From Microcaldota archaeon (GTDB lineage: Archaea > Micrarchaeota > Micrarchaeia > Micrarchaeales > Micrarchaeaceae), in assembly GCA_027344745.1 (NCBI GenBank), contig DAHWIS010000052.1, positions 1 to 12,459 on the forward strand: a DNA stretch of 12,459 bases, written 5' to 3'. The notes beneath the pieces are model-generated. The model worked only from the letters and a program-made list of their open reading frames with translations. It had not been told where the DNA came from and made no database searches. Below are positions 5,889 through 12,459 of this stretch, one piece after another. A program made the translations under genes and the position numbers. The first letter of the stretch is position 1; the number at the start of each line of letters is the position of its first letter.

Positions 5889-7952
5889 CTACTCCGAATC
5901 GTGGCGCACTATCTTTATCAATCCCTGCCTCGGGCTGAATATGTCGCCGCTTTTCTCCAGTTCGTTTATGTATTTGCTTGCTGATGCTGAATCTATACCT
6001 GACTTGCTTGCCTCTTCTATGACACGCACCAGCTTTGCAGAGCCTTCCGACTCTTCAAGCTGCTTTATTATGCCGAGCATGGCGTTTATCTTGTCGACCT
6101 TTTCCCTGGGCATGCCGGTAAGTATCGTGTCTATGTCTATTCTGCCGCCGCGGTCTACGGCCAGGGTCTTGAGCATGAATTCGCTTAGGTTTATCGCCCT
6201 CTCGGCATCGGATACCAATACGGTTTCGGATAGCCTGGTCTTTGCGCTTGCTTCTGCCATTCTTATCAGGCCTTCTATCTGCCTAGGCGTAATGGGAACT
6301 GCGCCTTGCTTTAGACCCGTCCTTCGCAATTCCACATAGTATTCCTGTATCTTTCTCGACGCATCATCTGTAAGCCTGGGCGAAACAAACTTTCTAGCAT
6401 ATGCCACGTATTTGCGCAGGAATTCGCCATTCATGGGTGGAAGTTCGACCTGTTCCACACCTTCAAGTTCTGCTATTATCGCACCTGCCGCCTCGTGCTG
6501 TACTAGGATATGCCTTGCTATATTCTTGTCCAACTCTTCATCCATTATGTCTTTTATAGGAAATATCAGGTCGAACCTCGAAAGCAGCGTAGGCGGAATG
6601 TCGAACTGTTCGGCTGGATATATATGCGGGTCGAACCTGCCGTATTTTGGATTTGCGGCAGCGAGTACCGCCGCCCTTGCTGAAAACGTAGCTATTATGC
6701 CTGCCTTCGCCACGCTTATCGTCTGGGATTCCAGAGCCTCATGGAGTGCGGCCCTGTCCTCGTCGCCTATCTTGTCGAATTCGTCTATGGCGACCACTCC
6801 CCCGCTTCCCAGGACCAATGCGCCTGCCTTGAGTGTCCATCCGCCTTCGGAGAATTCGTCCCTCTCTGCAACTGCGGTCAACCCTCCTCCGGTTACGGAT
6901 TTCCCGCTTACGTATATGCCCTTAGGAACTAAACGCGAAACTGCCTGCAGTATCCTTGTCTTTGCGCTTCCCGGATCCCCAATAAGCAGTATGTGCATGT
7001 CGCTCCTTATCGCACCACCGTCAACCAAAAACTTGCCTGTGGTGCCGCCAAAAAGTTGCAGCGTAACCGCCTGTTTTATCTCGTCGTAGCCGTAGATCGA
7101 AGGCGCCAGCGATTTGGCTATTTTTTCGAATATCAGCGGATCTGTGGCAAATTCCTTAATCTGCCGCTCCTCGTCTTCGCTTATGGAAAAGTCTGCGAAT
7201 TCCTTTTGCTTTGGAATTATCGACACGGTGTCTAGGAACATGGTATATAGATTCGTCTCCGATTTGCCCCTCGAGTTCTTCCTAGGGCGAATCCTCAGTA
7301 TTCCAGTAAGGTCTATTCTGTCCCCGGGTATGACAGTGTTCACAAGGTCGTCTTCCAACCAAACCTCGAGCTGCCATGTGGGCGTATTGCCGCGCAGCTT
7401 TTCAAGCGGATCCTGAACTGCTATCTTTTGAAGGTTGATGAATTGCGATTCTTCCTGTATCTGCTTTAGGGATCTGCGCTTGCACTGCGGGCATATTACA
7501 GGTACCTCGTCCTTCCCTATCCTGACATGCTGTCTTGCATTGCAAAATGTGCATTCGTATACGCCCAGCTTCACCTTTGGGCTTATCTCGGATCTCTTTA
7601 CTATAAGGCTGTCGAGCATTATCAGCTTGCCTATGTATGACGAACCGACATCCTGCACCAGCGGGGCGTTTATATTCTGGCCGAAGAACCTGCAATGTAC
7701 ATCCTTGTCGCCGAGTTCTATATTGCTCATCTTGCCCTTGAGCGATGCGTTTGCGGCCCCCAGTATCACCTCCGGCTTGTCTATCAGTTCGGCTGCAAGT
7801 TCGGGATCGAACCTCTGCAGGTCCTTTATGTCTATTTTTATACTCTGAAGCCTCGGAAACGATATTATTATGTCGTTTATCTTATCGGAATAATACCTGT
7901 CAAGAAACTCGTCGAACCTTAATCTTATAGCTTCTGTTAGGGCGTCTGCCAT
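5889..7952 (-). CDS. mcm: MCM replicative DNA helicase
   Basis: The archaeal replicative helicase, 687 residues, close to the usual archaeal length and without inteins. Order: N-terminal A domain (1-90); zinc finger with C134, C137, C154 and C157; OB fold to about 250; AAA+ core with Walker A GDPGSAKT (325-332), Walker B VVAIDEFDK (386-394), sensor region AAANPKYGRFD (431-441) and arginine finger LLSRFD (456-461); and a C-terminal winged helix (about 630-685). It assembles as a hexamer and unwinds DNA 3'-5' ahead of the fork. The ATG at 7952 is preceded by GATGAT, a weak ribosome site. The gene is divergent from metS and leads a likely two-gene unit with the membrane protease. No intein, truncation or frame problem is seen. 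Confidence 0.97.
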   Translation of the reverse strand: MADALTEAIRLRFDEFLDRYYSDKINDIIISFPRLQSIKIDIKDLQRFDPELAAELIDKPEVILGAANASLKGKMSNIELGDKDVHCRFFGQNINAPLVQDVGSSYIGKLIMLDSLIVKRSEISPKVKLGVYECTFCNARQHVRIGKDEVPVICPQCKRRSLKQIQEESQFINLQKIAVQDPLEKLRGNTPTWQLEVWLEDDLVNTVIPGDRIDLTGILRIRPRKNSRGKSETNLYTMFLDTVSIIPKQKEFADFSISEDEERQIKEFATDPLIFEKIAKSLAPSIYGYDEIKQAVTLQLFGGTTGKFLVDGGAIRSDMHILLIGDPGSAKTRILQAVSRLVPKGIYVSGKSVTGGGLTAVAERDEFSEGGWTLKAGALVLGSGGVVAIDEFDKIGDEDRAALHEALESQTISVAKAGIIATFSARAAVLAAANPKYGRFDPHIYPAEQFDIPPTLLSRFDLIFPIKDIMDEELDKNIARHILVQHEAAGAIIAELEGVEQVELPPMNGEFLRKYVAYARKFVSPRLTDDASRKIQEYYVELRRTGLKQGAVPITPRQIEGLIRMAEASAKTRLSETVLVSDAERAINLSEFMLKTLAVDRGGRIDIDTILTGMPREKVDKINAMLGIIKQLEESEGSAKLVRVIEEASKSGIDSASASKYINELEKSGDIFSPRQGLIKIVRHDSE

Positions 7953-8051
7953 ATTATCATCGTAAAAAATAAGCGTTATGCTATACCCTTATAGTATTTA
8001 ACTTAAATATTTATATACAGCATAGCTTAACTTTTATCGGAAGTGAAACAG
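7953..8051. promoter_or_regulatory. Divergent promoter region of mcm and metS
   Basis: A 99-nt AT-rich gap. On the plus strand, TTTATATA at 8010-8017 would place transcription start near 8039 for metS, with a very short leader; the AT-rich sequence just before it (CTTAAATA, 8002-8009) is an alternative. On the minus strand, TATAAG at 7993-7988 would start mcm about 12 nt before its ATG. No clear operator repeat is visible. The two core promoters overlap closely enough for mutual influence. Confidence 0.5.
8039..8046 (+). promoter_or_regulatory. Shine-Dalgarno site deciding the metS start
   Basis: GGAAGTGA, seven of eight bases matching GGAGGTGA, with a 5-nt spacer to the ATG at 8052. An in-frame GTG at 8043 lies inside this site, so it cannot be the start if the site is used. 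The ATG also gives the family's usual N-terminus. Confidence 0.65.
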
Positions 8052-9719
8052 ATGCCAAAGATAATAATCACATCAGCATTGCCATACGCAGAAGGAGTTC
8101 CGCACTTAGGGAACTTCGTTGGCTCCATACTGCCTGCAGACGTCTATTACAAATACCTTTTTATAACCGGCGCCGACGCCATATACATATGCGGATCGGA
8201 CCAGCACGGCACTCCGATAGAAGTCCAGGCGATGAAGAGGGGCATATCGCCAAAGGAGCTTGCGGATACGGTGCACGAACAGATCAAGGAATCTGCAAAA
8301 AGATTCGGCTGCACCTTCACATACTATGGGAAAACCGATTCCGAAAAAAATAAGGACGTAGTGTACGAAATTTTCGACGCTTTGGACAAGAATGGATACA
8401 TAAAGAAAGTGGAGGACGTGCAGCCTTATTGCAATGTTGACAAGCGCTTCCTTGCCGACAGGTTTATAGAGGGCGTTTGTCCATACTGCAAGGCAGAAGG
8501 CGCACGAGGCGACCAATGCGACAATTGCGGGAACTTATTGGATCCGGACGATCTTATAGACCCGCACTGCGTGATATGCGGAAGCACCGATATAGAGTTC
8601 AGAAAGACGGTTAACCTTGCGCTTGACCTGAAGAAGCTTGAACCGGATATAAAGGAATTTGTGGAGAGGAACAAGGCCAACAATTGGAGCAAGAATGCTG
8701 TGAACAAGACTTTGAGCTACATATCCCAGGGACTGAAACCCAGGGACATCACGAGGGACATAAACTTGGGCTTCGGAGTAAACAAGAAGGGCTTTGAGGA
8801 CAAAAAATTCTATGTATGGTTCGATGCTGTGATAGGCTACATAGGAATAACAGGCGAATGGACAGCCAAATGGAAGGATTACTGGATGGGCAAGGATACC
8901 GAACTGATACAGTTCATGGGCAAGGACAATATCGAATTTCATACGATGATGTGGCCCGGCATACTCATAGGCAGCAAAATGGGCTTCATTTTACCCCGCA
9001 CCATAAAGGCGTATGAATTCATGAACGCCAATGGGATAAAGTTCTCCAAAAGCAGGGGCGTAGGCCTAAACGTGCAGAATGCGCTCGATATAATGCCGGC
9101 AGATTACTGGAGGTTTGCCCTGATGCATCTGCTGCCTGAAACGTCGGACACCGAATTCTCCATAGCAATTTTCATAGAGATAGTAAATAAGATAATGAAT
9201 GACAAGATAGGCAATCTCGTGCATAGGGTTTTGACGATAGCAAAGAACAACTATAAGTTGCTGGAGGAAGGCAATGCGGACGCTACGATAACTGAAAAAA
9301 CCGGAGAAATGGTAAAAGGTTATATCCTAAACTTCGGGCGAGTGGACATGAGGGATGCGCTACAGAGCCTTGTGAAGCTCGCAGAATTCGGCAACGAAAT
9401 GATGAGCGCTAAAGAGCCATGGAAGATGCTGAAGAATGCAGATGAACGCTCTGCTGCAGAGTTTTCAGCGTTGATGAACGGACTGCTTGGCGTGGTTTAT
9501 GCATTGGGCATAATGCTGTACCCCTTCACACCCGATGCCAGCAGAAAAATACTATCGTATTTCGGCGTAAAAGGAGATGGGATGAAGGGAATGCTGAACA
9601 GGATAGCAGACAGGCCAGAACCGAGGATGGACATTCCGATAACTACTGTTTTCAACAAAGTGAGCGAAACGGAATTGAGGAAGATGGAGAAATATTCGGG
9701 CGGCGAACGGTCTGCTTAG
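8052..9719 (+). CDS. metG: Methionyl-tRNA synthetase
   Basis: Charges tRNA-Met with methionine (class I synthetase, cytoplasm). The protein is 555 residues from ATG 8052. The HIGH-type motif is HLGN (18-21) after ITSALPYAEGVP. The connective insertion has paired zinc knuckles: C143/C146 with C156/C159, and C173/C176. The KMSKS-type motif is KFSKS (330-334), a form common in archaea and eukaryotes. WFDAVIGYIG and the following WMGKD..QFMGKDNIEFH block are typical of the catalytic domain. The helical anticodon-binding domain runs from about 350 to 510. The protein ends soon after, in ELRKMEKYSGGERSA, so the C-terminal EMAP-like tRNA-binding domain of many MetRS is absent. Divergent from mcm and convergent with the ribosomal genes. 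Confidence 0.96.
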   Translation: MPKIIITSALPYAEGVPHLGNFVGSILPADVYYKYLFITGADAIYICGSDQHGTPIEVQAMKRGISPKELADTVHEQIKESAKRFGCTFTYYGKTDSEKNKDVVYEIFDALDKNGYIKKVEDVQPYCNVDKRFLADRFIEGVCPYCKAEGARGDQCDNCGNLLDPDDLIDPHCVICGSTDIEFRKTVNLALDLKKLEPDIKEFVERNKANNWSKNAVNKTLSYISQGLKPRDITRDINLGFGVNKKGFEDKKFYVWFDAVIGYIGITGEWTAKWKDYWMGKDTELIQFMGKDNIEFHTMMWPGILIGSKMGFILPRTIKAYEFMNANGIKFSKSRGVGLNVQNALDIMPADYWRFALMHLLPETSDTEFSIAIFIEIVNKIMNDKIGNLVHRVLTIAKNNYKLLEEGNADATITEKTGEMVKGYILNFGRVDMRDALQSLVKLAEFGNEMMSAKEPWKMLKNADERSAAEFSALMNGLLGVVYALGIMLYPFTPDASRKILSYFGVKGDGMKGMLNRIADRPEPRMDIPITTVFNKVSETELRKMEKYSGGERSA

Positions 9720-9832
9720 AGCAACCGAAAAATGAAAAATCGCATATGCCTCCTGCATTAGATATTGGTATGTGCCGACGGTGCGCCTTTACGCAACTCG
9801 AAGGAGCAAGGTGCCATCGAAGGTAAGCGCCA

Positions 9833-9988
9833 TCACTTGCCCTGGCGTTTCTTGTTTATCTTCCTGTGATTTAGGATGTCGTTTTTATAGCATCTGTTGG
9901 TGCAGTAATAATTTATCTTTCCGGTTTTGAAGACGTACATAGAGCCCGTACCTTTCTTCATATCCTTTAAACAATAAGAACATTTCAT
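9833..9988 (-). CDS. rpl24e: 50S ribosomal protein L24e
   Basis: A 51-residue zinc ribbon protein, short enough to be missed. The N-terminus MKCSYCLKDMKKGTGSMYV and the later INYYCTNRCYKN match the L24e family. The four zinc ligands are C3, C6, C29 and C33. GTG-x-MYV and the aromatic YYC are conserved. The C-terminus is strongly basic (HRKINKKRQGK), suited to rRNA binding. The ATG at 9988 lies 17 nt after the S28e stop, with GGTG in the gap. In many archaea L24e follows S28e and L7Ae in the same order, which supports both the call and co-transcription. In those clusters ndk and infB often follow; here the next gene is metS on the other strand. Confidence 0.93.
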   Translation of the reverse strand: MKCSYCLKDMKKGTGSMYVFKTGKINYYCTNRCYKNDILNHRKINKKRQGK

Positions 9989-10005
9989 CTAAAACACCAA
10001 AGTTG

Positions 10006-10239
10006 TTACTTGACCTTTATTTCTCTCGCTTCCCTGCTCGTGTCTGGAAGCCTTATTACGTCTTTTGGCTTGGCGGGCCCTATCTGGTTTCTCCTTATTA
10101 TCCTGCCCTTGTCTTTTCCTTCAAGAATTTTGCAGGACACCTGGTATACCTCGCCGTACATGCCGGTCTTTACCTTCATGTTGACTTCCACTATTTCGGC
10201 TAGGAAGCCATGGAACTGTTGCGGTTGGTCATCTGCCAT
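10006..10239 (-). CDS. rps28e: 30S ribosomal protein S28e
   Basis: A 77-residue small-subunit protein from ATG 10239. The family core is clear: AEIVEVNMKVKTGMYGEVYQVSCKILEGKDKGRIIRRN, a single OB-like barrel, and a C-terminal TSREAREIKVK matching the S28e signature usually written as xEREARRLR. The N-terminal extension ADDQPQQFHGF is slightly longer than in minimal S28e proteins. A TTG at 10248 would add three residues, but the ATG is more plausible. The Shine-Dalgarno site is weak. It lies about 31 nt after the L7Ae stop and is followed by L24e, the order seen in many archaeal genomes. S28e sits near the mRNA exit region of the 30S subunit. Confidence 0.94.
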   Translation of the reverse strand: MADDQPQQFHGFLAEIVEVNMKVKTGMYGEVYQVSCKILEGKDKGRIIRRNQIGPAKPKDVIRLPDTSREAREIKVK

Positions 10240-10270
10240 AATTATCAACTTTGCATTGCATCAGGAGAAA

Positions 10271-10735
10271 TCACGCGTTTGCGCTCTCATCCTTTGCCTC
10301 TTCTTTTTTAGCTTCCTTCTTTTCCTCTTTCTTTTCTTCCTTCTTTTCCTCTTTCTTAGGAGCCTGTTTCTGCGAGGTTCCAGTTATCTTTGATATGACA
10401 TCCTTAATCGAATTAGATGCGCTTCCCTGGTCTTCCACGGCTATTGCAGAGCACGGGACATTCATGCCTATTGCCTTTCCCAATTCCTGCTTTGTAGGTA
10501 CATATGAATACGAAATCTTCTTCTGCTCGCATATTGAAGGTATATGGATCATTATCTCTTCTGGTTCGACATCTTCTGCCATGACCACAAAGGATGCAAG
10601 ACCTCTCTCGACACTTTTCGTCACCTCGTTGACGCCCTTCTTCACTTTGCCAGATTGCTTTGCAAGCTGCAACGCTTCGTATGTCTTTGCCACAACATCC
10701 TTAGATACTTCGAATTTCACGTATGATTTTGCCAT
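10271..10735 (-). CDS. rpl7ae: 50S ribosomal protein L7Ae with Lys/Glu-rich tail
   Basis: L7Ae binds kink-turns in 23S rRNA and, in archaea, in C/D and H/ACA guide RNAs and RNase P. Residues 1-121 are the family domain: VKKGVNEVTKSVERGLASFVVMAEDVEPEEIMIHIP (31-66), then CEQKKISYSYVPTKQELGKAIG (69-90) and the family's C-terminal helix. The protein is 154 residues where about 120 is usual. The extra part (about 122-154) is low-complexity KKEEKKEE-type sequence encoded by a 24-nt tandem repeat. The ATG at 10735 follows AGGTG with a 5-nt spacer, a strong ribosome site. It leads the L7Ae-S28e-L24e unit. The tail is probably disordered or coiled and might touch rRNA or neighbours; its role is unknown. 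Confidence 0.96.
   Translation of the reverse strand: MAKSYVKFEVSKDVVAKTYEALQLAKQSGKVKKGVNEVTKSVERGLASFVVMAEDVEPEEIMIHIPSICEQKKISYSYVPTKQELGKAIGMNVPCSAIAVEDQGSASNSIKDVISKITGTSQKQAPKKEEKKEEKKEEKKEAKKEEAKDESANA
10313..10357 (-). repeat. 24-nt tandem repeat in the L7Ae tail
   Basis: Two 21-nt identical segments at 10313-10333 and 10337-10357, with period 24. They encode KKEE-type repeats in the C-terminal tail of L7Ae. The period is a multiple of three, so copy-number change would lengthen or shorten the tail without breaking the frame. The plus strand is a pure pyrimidine tract through most of the segment. Confidence 0.85.
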
Positions 10736-10771
10736 TTCAACACCTTGGTTTTAACTTCATCGGTAGTTTCC

Positions 10772-10777
10772 CTTAAA
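10772..10777 (-). promoter_or_regulatory. Candidate TATA box for the L7Ae-S28e-L24e unit
   Basis: TTTAAG on the minus strand is centred about 40 nt before the L7Ae ATG, which would start transcription about 14 nt ahead of it, with the AGGTG site in the leader. TTAAATAG at 10820-10813 is another candidate with a longer leader. The 126-nt gap behind the aEF-2 stop holds no gene. It shows that the ribosomal unit probably has its own promoter. Confidence 0.3.
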
Positions 10778-10861
10778 CTTAGAAGAAAGTTAATATCATT
10801 TTATCCAGAAAGCTATTTAAGCATTCCTATATTTTGCAGCCCTTCCGTTAATCGCGGTTAT

Positions 10862-12459
10862 TTACGCAAGGAACTGATTAGGCGTAGGCGGTTCAGGCGG
10901 CTGCCCTTTCCTTGTCCTTATCTCCCTGACTACCTTGTCCTGGAGGTCCTTGGGCAGTTTTTCGTAGCCTGCAAATTCCATGTACCATATCGCCCTGCCT
11001 TGAGTCAAACCCCTCAATTCATTGGAGAAGCCCTTTAGGACCTCGGCTACTGGCATCTTGGCGGTCATAGAAACCTGCTCCCTATCCTGCGTTATTGTTC
11101 CAACTTGGCCCCTTCTGCTCTGCACGAATGTTATTACGCTTGATAGATAATCCTGGGGTATGTTTATAGTAAAGTTCTGCTTGGGCTCCAGAAGCGACAC
11201 GCCTGCCGTAAGCGTAGCCGCATATGTGGCATTTCTCATCGCAGGTATTACTTGCGCCGGCCCCCTGTGCACCGGATCTTCGTGTATTGTTGCATCTACT
11301 ATGCTGACCAAAAGACCCGAGCATTTCTCTCTTGCAAGCGGACCGTCCTTCACGGCTTCTTCGAATCCGTCGATCAGAAGCTCCATGACTTCGTTCATGT
11401 ACTGCACCCCGTGCGTCACGTCCGCCATCAGGCATTTATTGTAAACATCCTCTACGTTTTTGGCTATGGTCCTGTCCAAACCCGCAGCAACCATTGCCTC
11501 TATGGCGTTCTGCCCTTTCGGCTTTCCGTCCCTTATCGCACCTTCGTCTATGGCCTTTTGCACGCCTTCCGGAAGGGGTTCGACCGTAACGTAGAACTTG
11601 GAGTGCTTGTTAGGGGTCTTTCCCTCGACTGGGCCCGCTTTGCTGTTTATCGTCTCTCGATATATGACGATAGGTTCGCTGGATATTATCGGTATCTTGA
11701 AATCGTCCTTAAGCTTTGTCTCTATTATTTCCAGGTGCAGCTCGCCCATCCCGCTGACAAGGTGCTCGCCGGTTTCCTGATTTATCTCGGTTATTATAGT
11801 AGGATCCTGTTTGGAAAGCTCTCTGAGCGCTTCTATCAGCTTTGTAGTGTCTCTGGAGTCCTTGGCTTCTATGGCTTTCGTCACGACAGGTTTTGAGTAG
11901 TGGGTTATCTGTTCGAACGCCTCTATGGGCTCCTCGCTCAGCGTATCTCCGATGCTCACATCCTTGAGGCCTACTATCGCGGCTATGTTTCCTGCAGGTA
12001 TCTCATCGACTATGACTCTCTCGGGACCCATGTACACGCCTACCTGCTGTATCTTTTGGGTGTTCTGCTTTCCGGATATATGAAGTTCTACGCCTTTTTT
12101 TGCAATGCCCGAAAATACCCTTCCTACCAAGACTTCGCCGCTGTGCGGATCGTATGTCATGTTGAATATCACTATGTTTGTCTTTGCTCTTATGTCTGCG
12201 GAAAGCATAGCCTTTGCTTCATTGCTCTCCAAATCGCCATGCCATATCTTAGGTATCCTGTACCCCTGCGCCTGCTTAGGATTCGGAAGATGGTCTATCA
12301 TCATTATAAGCGTCGCGTCGTCTATCGGCGCTATTTCTTGAAGTTTTTTTTCGTTCCCCTCTGCGGTAAGTGTAAATATCTCCTTGAATGATACCTTGTA
12401 CTTTTCCATTATGGGCTTTGATATTGCCCATTTTTTGCCGCAGAGCCGAAAGCTACGCT
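10862..12459 (-). CDS. fusA: Translation elongation factor aEF-2 (partial; apparent -1 frame break)
   Basis: The translocation GTPase; this window holds the end of the G domain and domains II-V, the 5' part lying outside. The main frame from 12409 down encodes 515 residues: domain II (MLSADIRAKTNIVIFNMTYDPHSGEVLVGRVFSG region, about 60-160), domain III with EINQETGEHLVSGMGELHLEI (208-228), domain IV, and domain V ending GRAIWYMEFAGYEKLP. The diphthamide His is H381 in HEDPVHRGPAQVIPAMR (codon 11269-11267). Upstream, WAISKPIM continues in this frame to the T-run at 12431-12436. Beyond it, the conserved VAFGSA continues only in the next frame. The two frames join as VAFGSAA-KK/N-WAIS, so one base appears missing from the six-A run or a -1 slip occurs. 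Identity is certain; the join is uncertain. Confidence 0.94.
   Translation of the reverse strand, partial: RSFRLCGKKWAISKPIMEKYKVSFKEIFTLTAEGNEKKLQEIAPIDDATLIMMIDHLPNPKQAQGYRIPKIWHGDLESNEAKAMLSADIRAKTNIVIFNMTYDPHSGEVLVGRVFSGIAKKGVELHISGKQNTQKIQQVGVYMGPERVIVDEIPAGNIAAIVGLKDVSIGDTLSEEPIEAFEQITHYSKPVVTKAIEAKDSRDTTKLIEALRELSKQDPTIITEINQETGEHLVSGMGELHLEIIETKLKDDFKIPIISSEPIVIYRETINSKAGPVEGKTPNKHSKFYVTVEPLPEGVQKAIDEGAIRDGKPKGQNAIEAMVAAGLDRTIAKNVEDVYNKCLMADVTHGVQYMNEVMELLIDGFEEAVKDGPLAREKCSGLLVSIVDATIHEDPVHRGPAQVIPAMRNATYAATLTAGVSLLEPKQNFTINIPQDYLSSVITFVQSRRGQVGTITQDREQVSMTAKMPVAEVLKGFSNELRGLTQGRAIWYMEFAGYEKLPKDLQDKVVREIRTRKGQPPEPPTPNQFLA
12430..12436 (-). other. Frame-break site in aEF-2 (A-AAA-AAT run)
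   Basis: The minus strand reads GCG GCA AAA AAT GGG in the upstream frame. The six adenines plus T form A-AAA-AAT, which fits the X-XXY-YYZ pattern of -1 slippery heptamers. A -1 slip would read A-K-N-W-A-I-S. One additional A or T in the sequence would also restore a single frame. The site is directly seen; the cause (sequence error, mutation or recoding) is not resolved. Confidence 0.6.

Noticed and set aside
6412..7089. Open frame of 225 codons on the plus strand across the mcm gene
   Set aside because: It lies wholly antisense to the AAA+ core of mcm, is Ser/Pro/Ala-rich with no recognisable domain, and reflects the codon bias of mcm.
8043..8051. GTG 8043 as the metS start
   Set aside because: This GTG is part of the GGAAGTGA ribosome site of the ATG at 8052, and the ATG gives the usual MetRS N-terminus.
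9720..9832. Possible tRNA or C/D-box guide RNA between metS and L24e
   Set aside because: No cloverleaf with a T-loop flanked by pairing arms was found on either strand, and no matched C box and CTGA D box pair is present.
11252..11896. Open frame of 214 codons on the plus strand across aEF-2
   Set aside because: Fully antisense to conserved aEF-2 domains III-V. Its Tyr/Arg-rich product matches no family I know.

Overview
The window is archaeal. MCM, XPD, aEF-2, L7Ae, S28e, L24e, an archaeal-type MetRS and a PRC-barrel protein are all present, with AGGTG-type Shine-Dalgarno sites and TATA-like promoters. Genes are packed tightly, isoleucine is often ATA and arginine often AGG. The compact layout, small orphan regulators and a lone secretion-type ATPase would suit a small-genome archaeon of the DPANN type, perhaps related to Micrarchaeota/ARMAN. 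That placement is inference; no marker here proves it.

Layout, left to right. (1) 1-696, minus: a PRC-barrel protein followed by RNase HII (rnhB), whose 3' end lies outside the window and which has no standard start codon. (2) 770-1663: two divergent winged-helix proteins, one anchored by two membrane helices (minus) and one soluble (plus). (3) 1665-2981, minus: a type II/IV secretion-family ATPase, divergent from (4) 3075-4892, plus: an XPD-family DNA helicase with a four-cysteine Fe-S domain. The two share one TATA-like element. (5) 4904-7952, minus: the MCM replicative helicase followed 7 nt later by a presenilin/signal-peptide-peptidase-like GxGD membrane protease. (6) 8052-9719, plus: methionyl-tRNA synthetase, divergent from mcm. 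(7) 9833-10735, minus: the ribosomal genes L7Ae, S28e and L24e. L24e (51 aa) is short and easily missed. (8) 10862-12459, minus: translation elongation factor aEF-2 (domains II-V plus the end of the G domain), running off the window and carrying an apparent -1 frame break in a six-A run.

Most of the window is information processing: replication and repair (mcm, xpd, rnhB) and translation (metS, three ribosomal proteins, aEF-2). The less ordinary parts are the membrane-bound/soluble wHTH pair, the secretion ATPase without a visible membrane partner, the GxGD protease behind mcm, the Lys/Glu-rich tail of L7Ae, and two coding anomalies in essential genes (ATA start of rnhB, frame break in aEF-2). 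Either anomaly could be a sequence error. I saw no tRNA, rRNA, CRISPR array, insertion sequence or prophage. No stretch over 300 bases lacks a gene.
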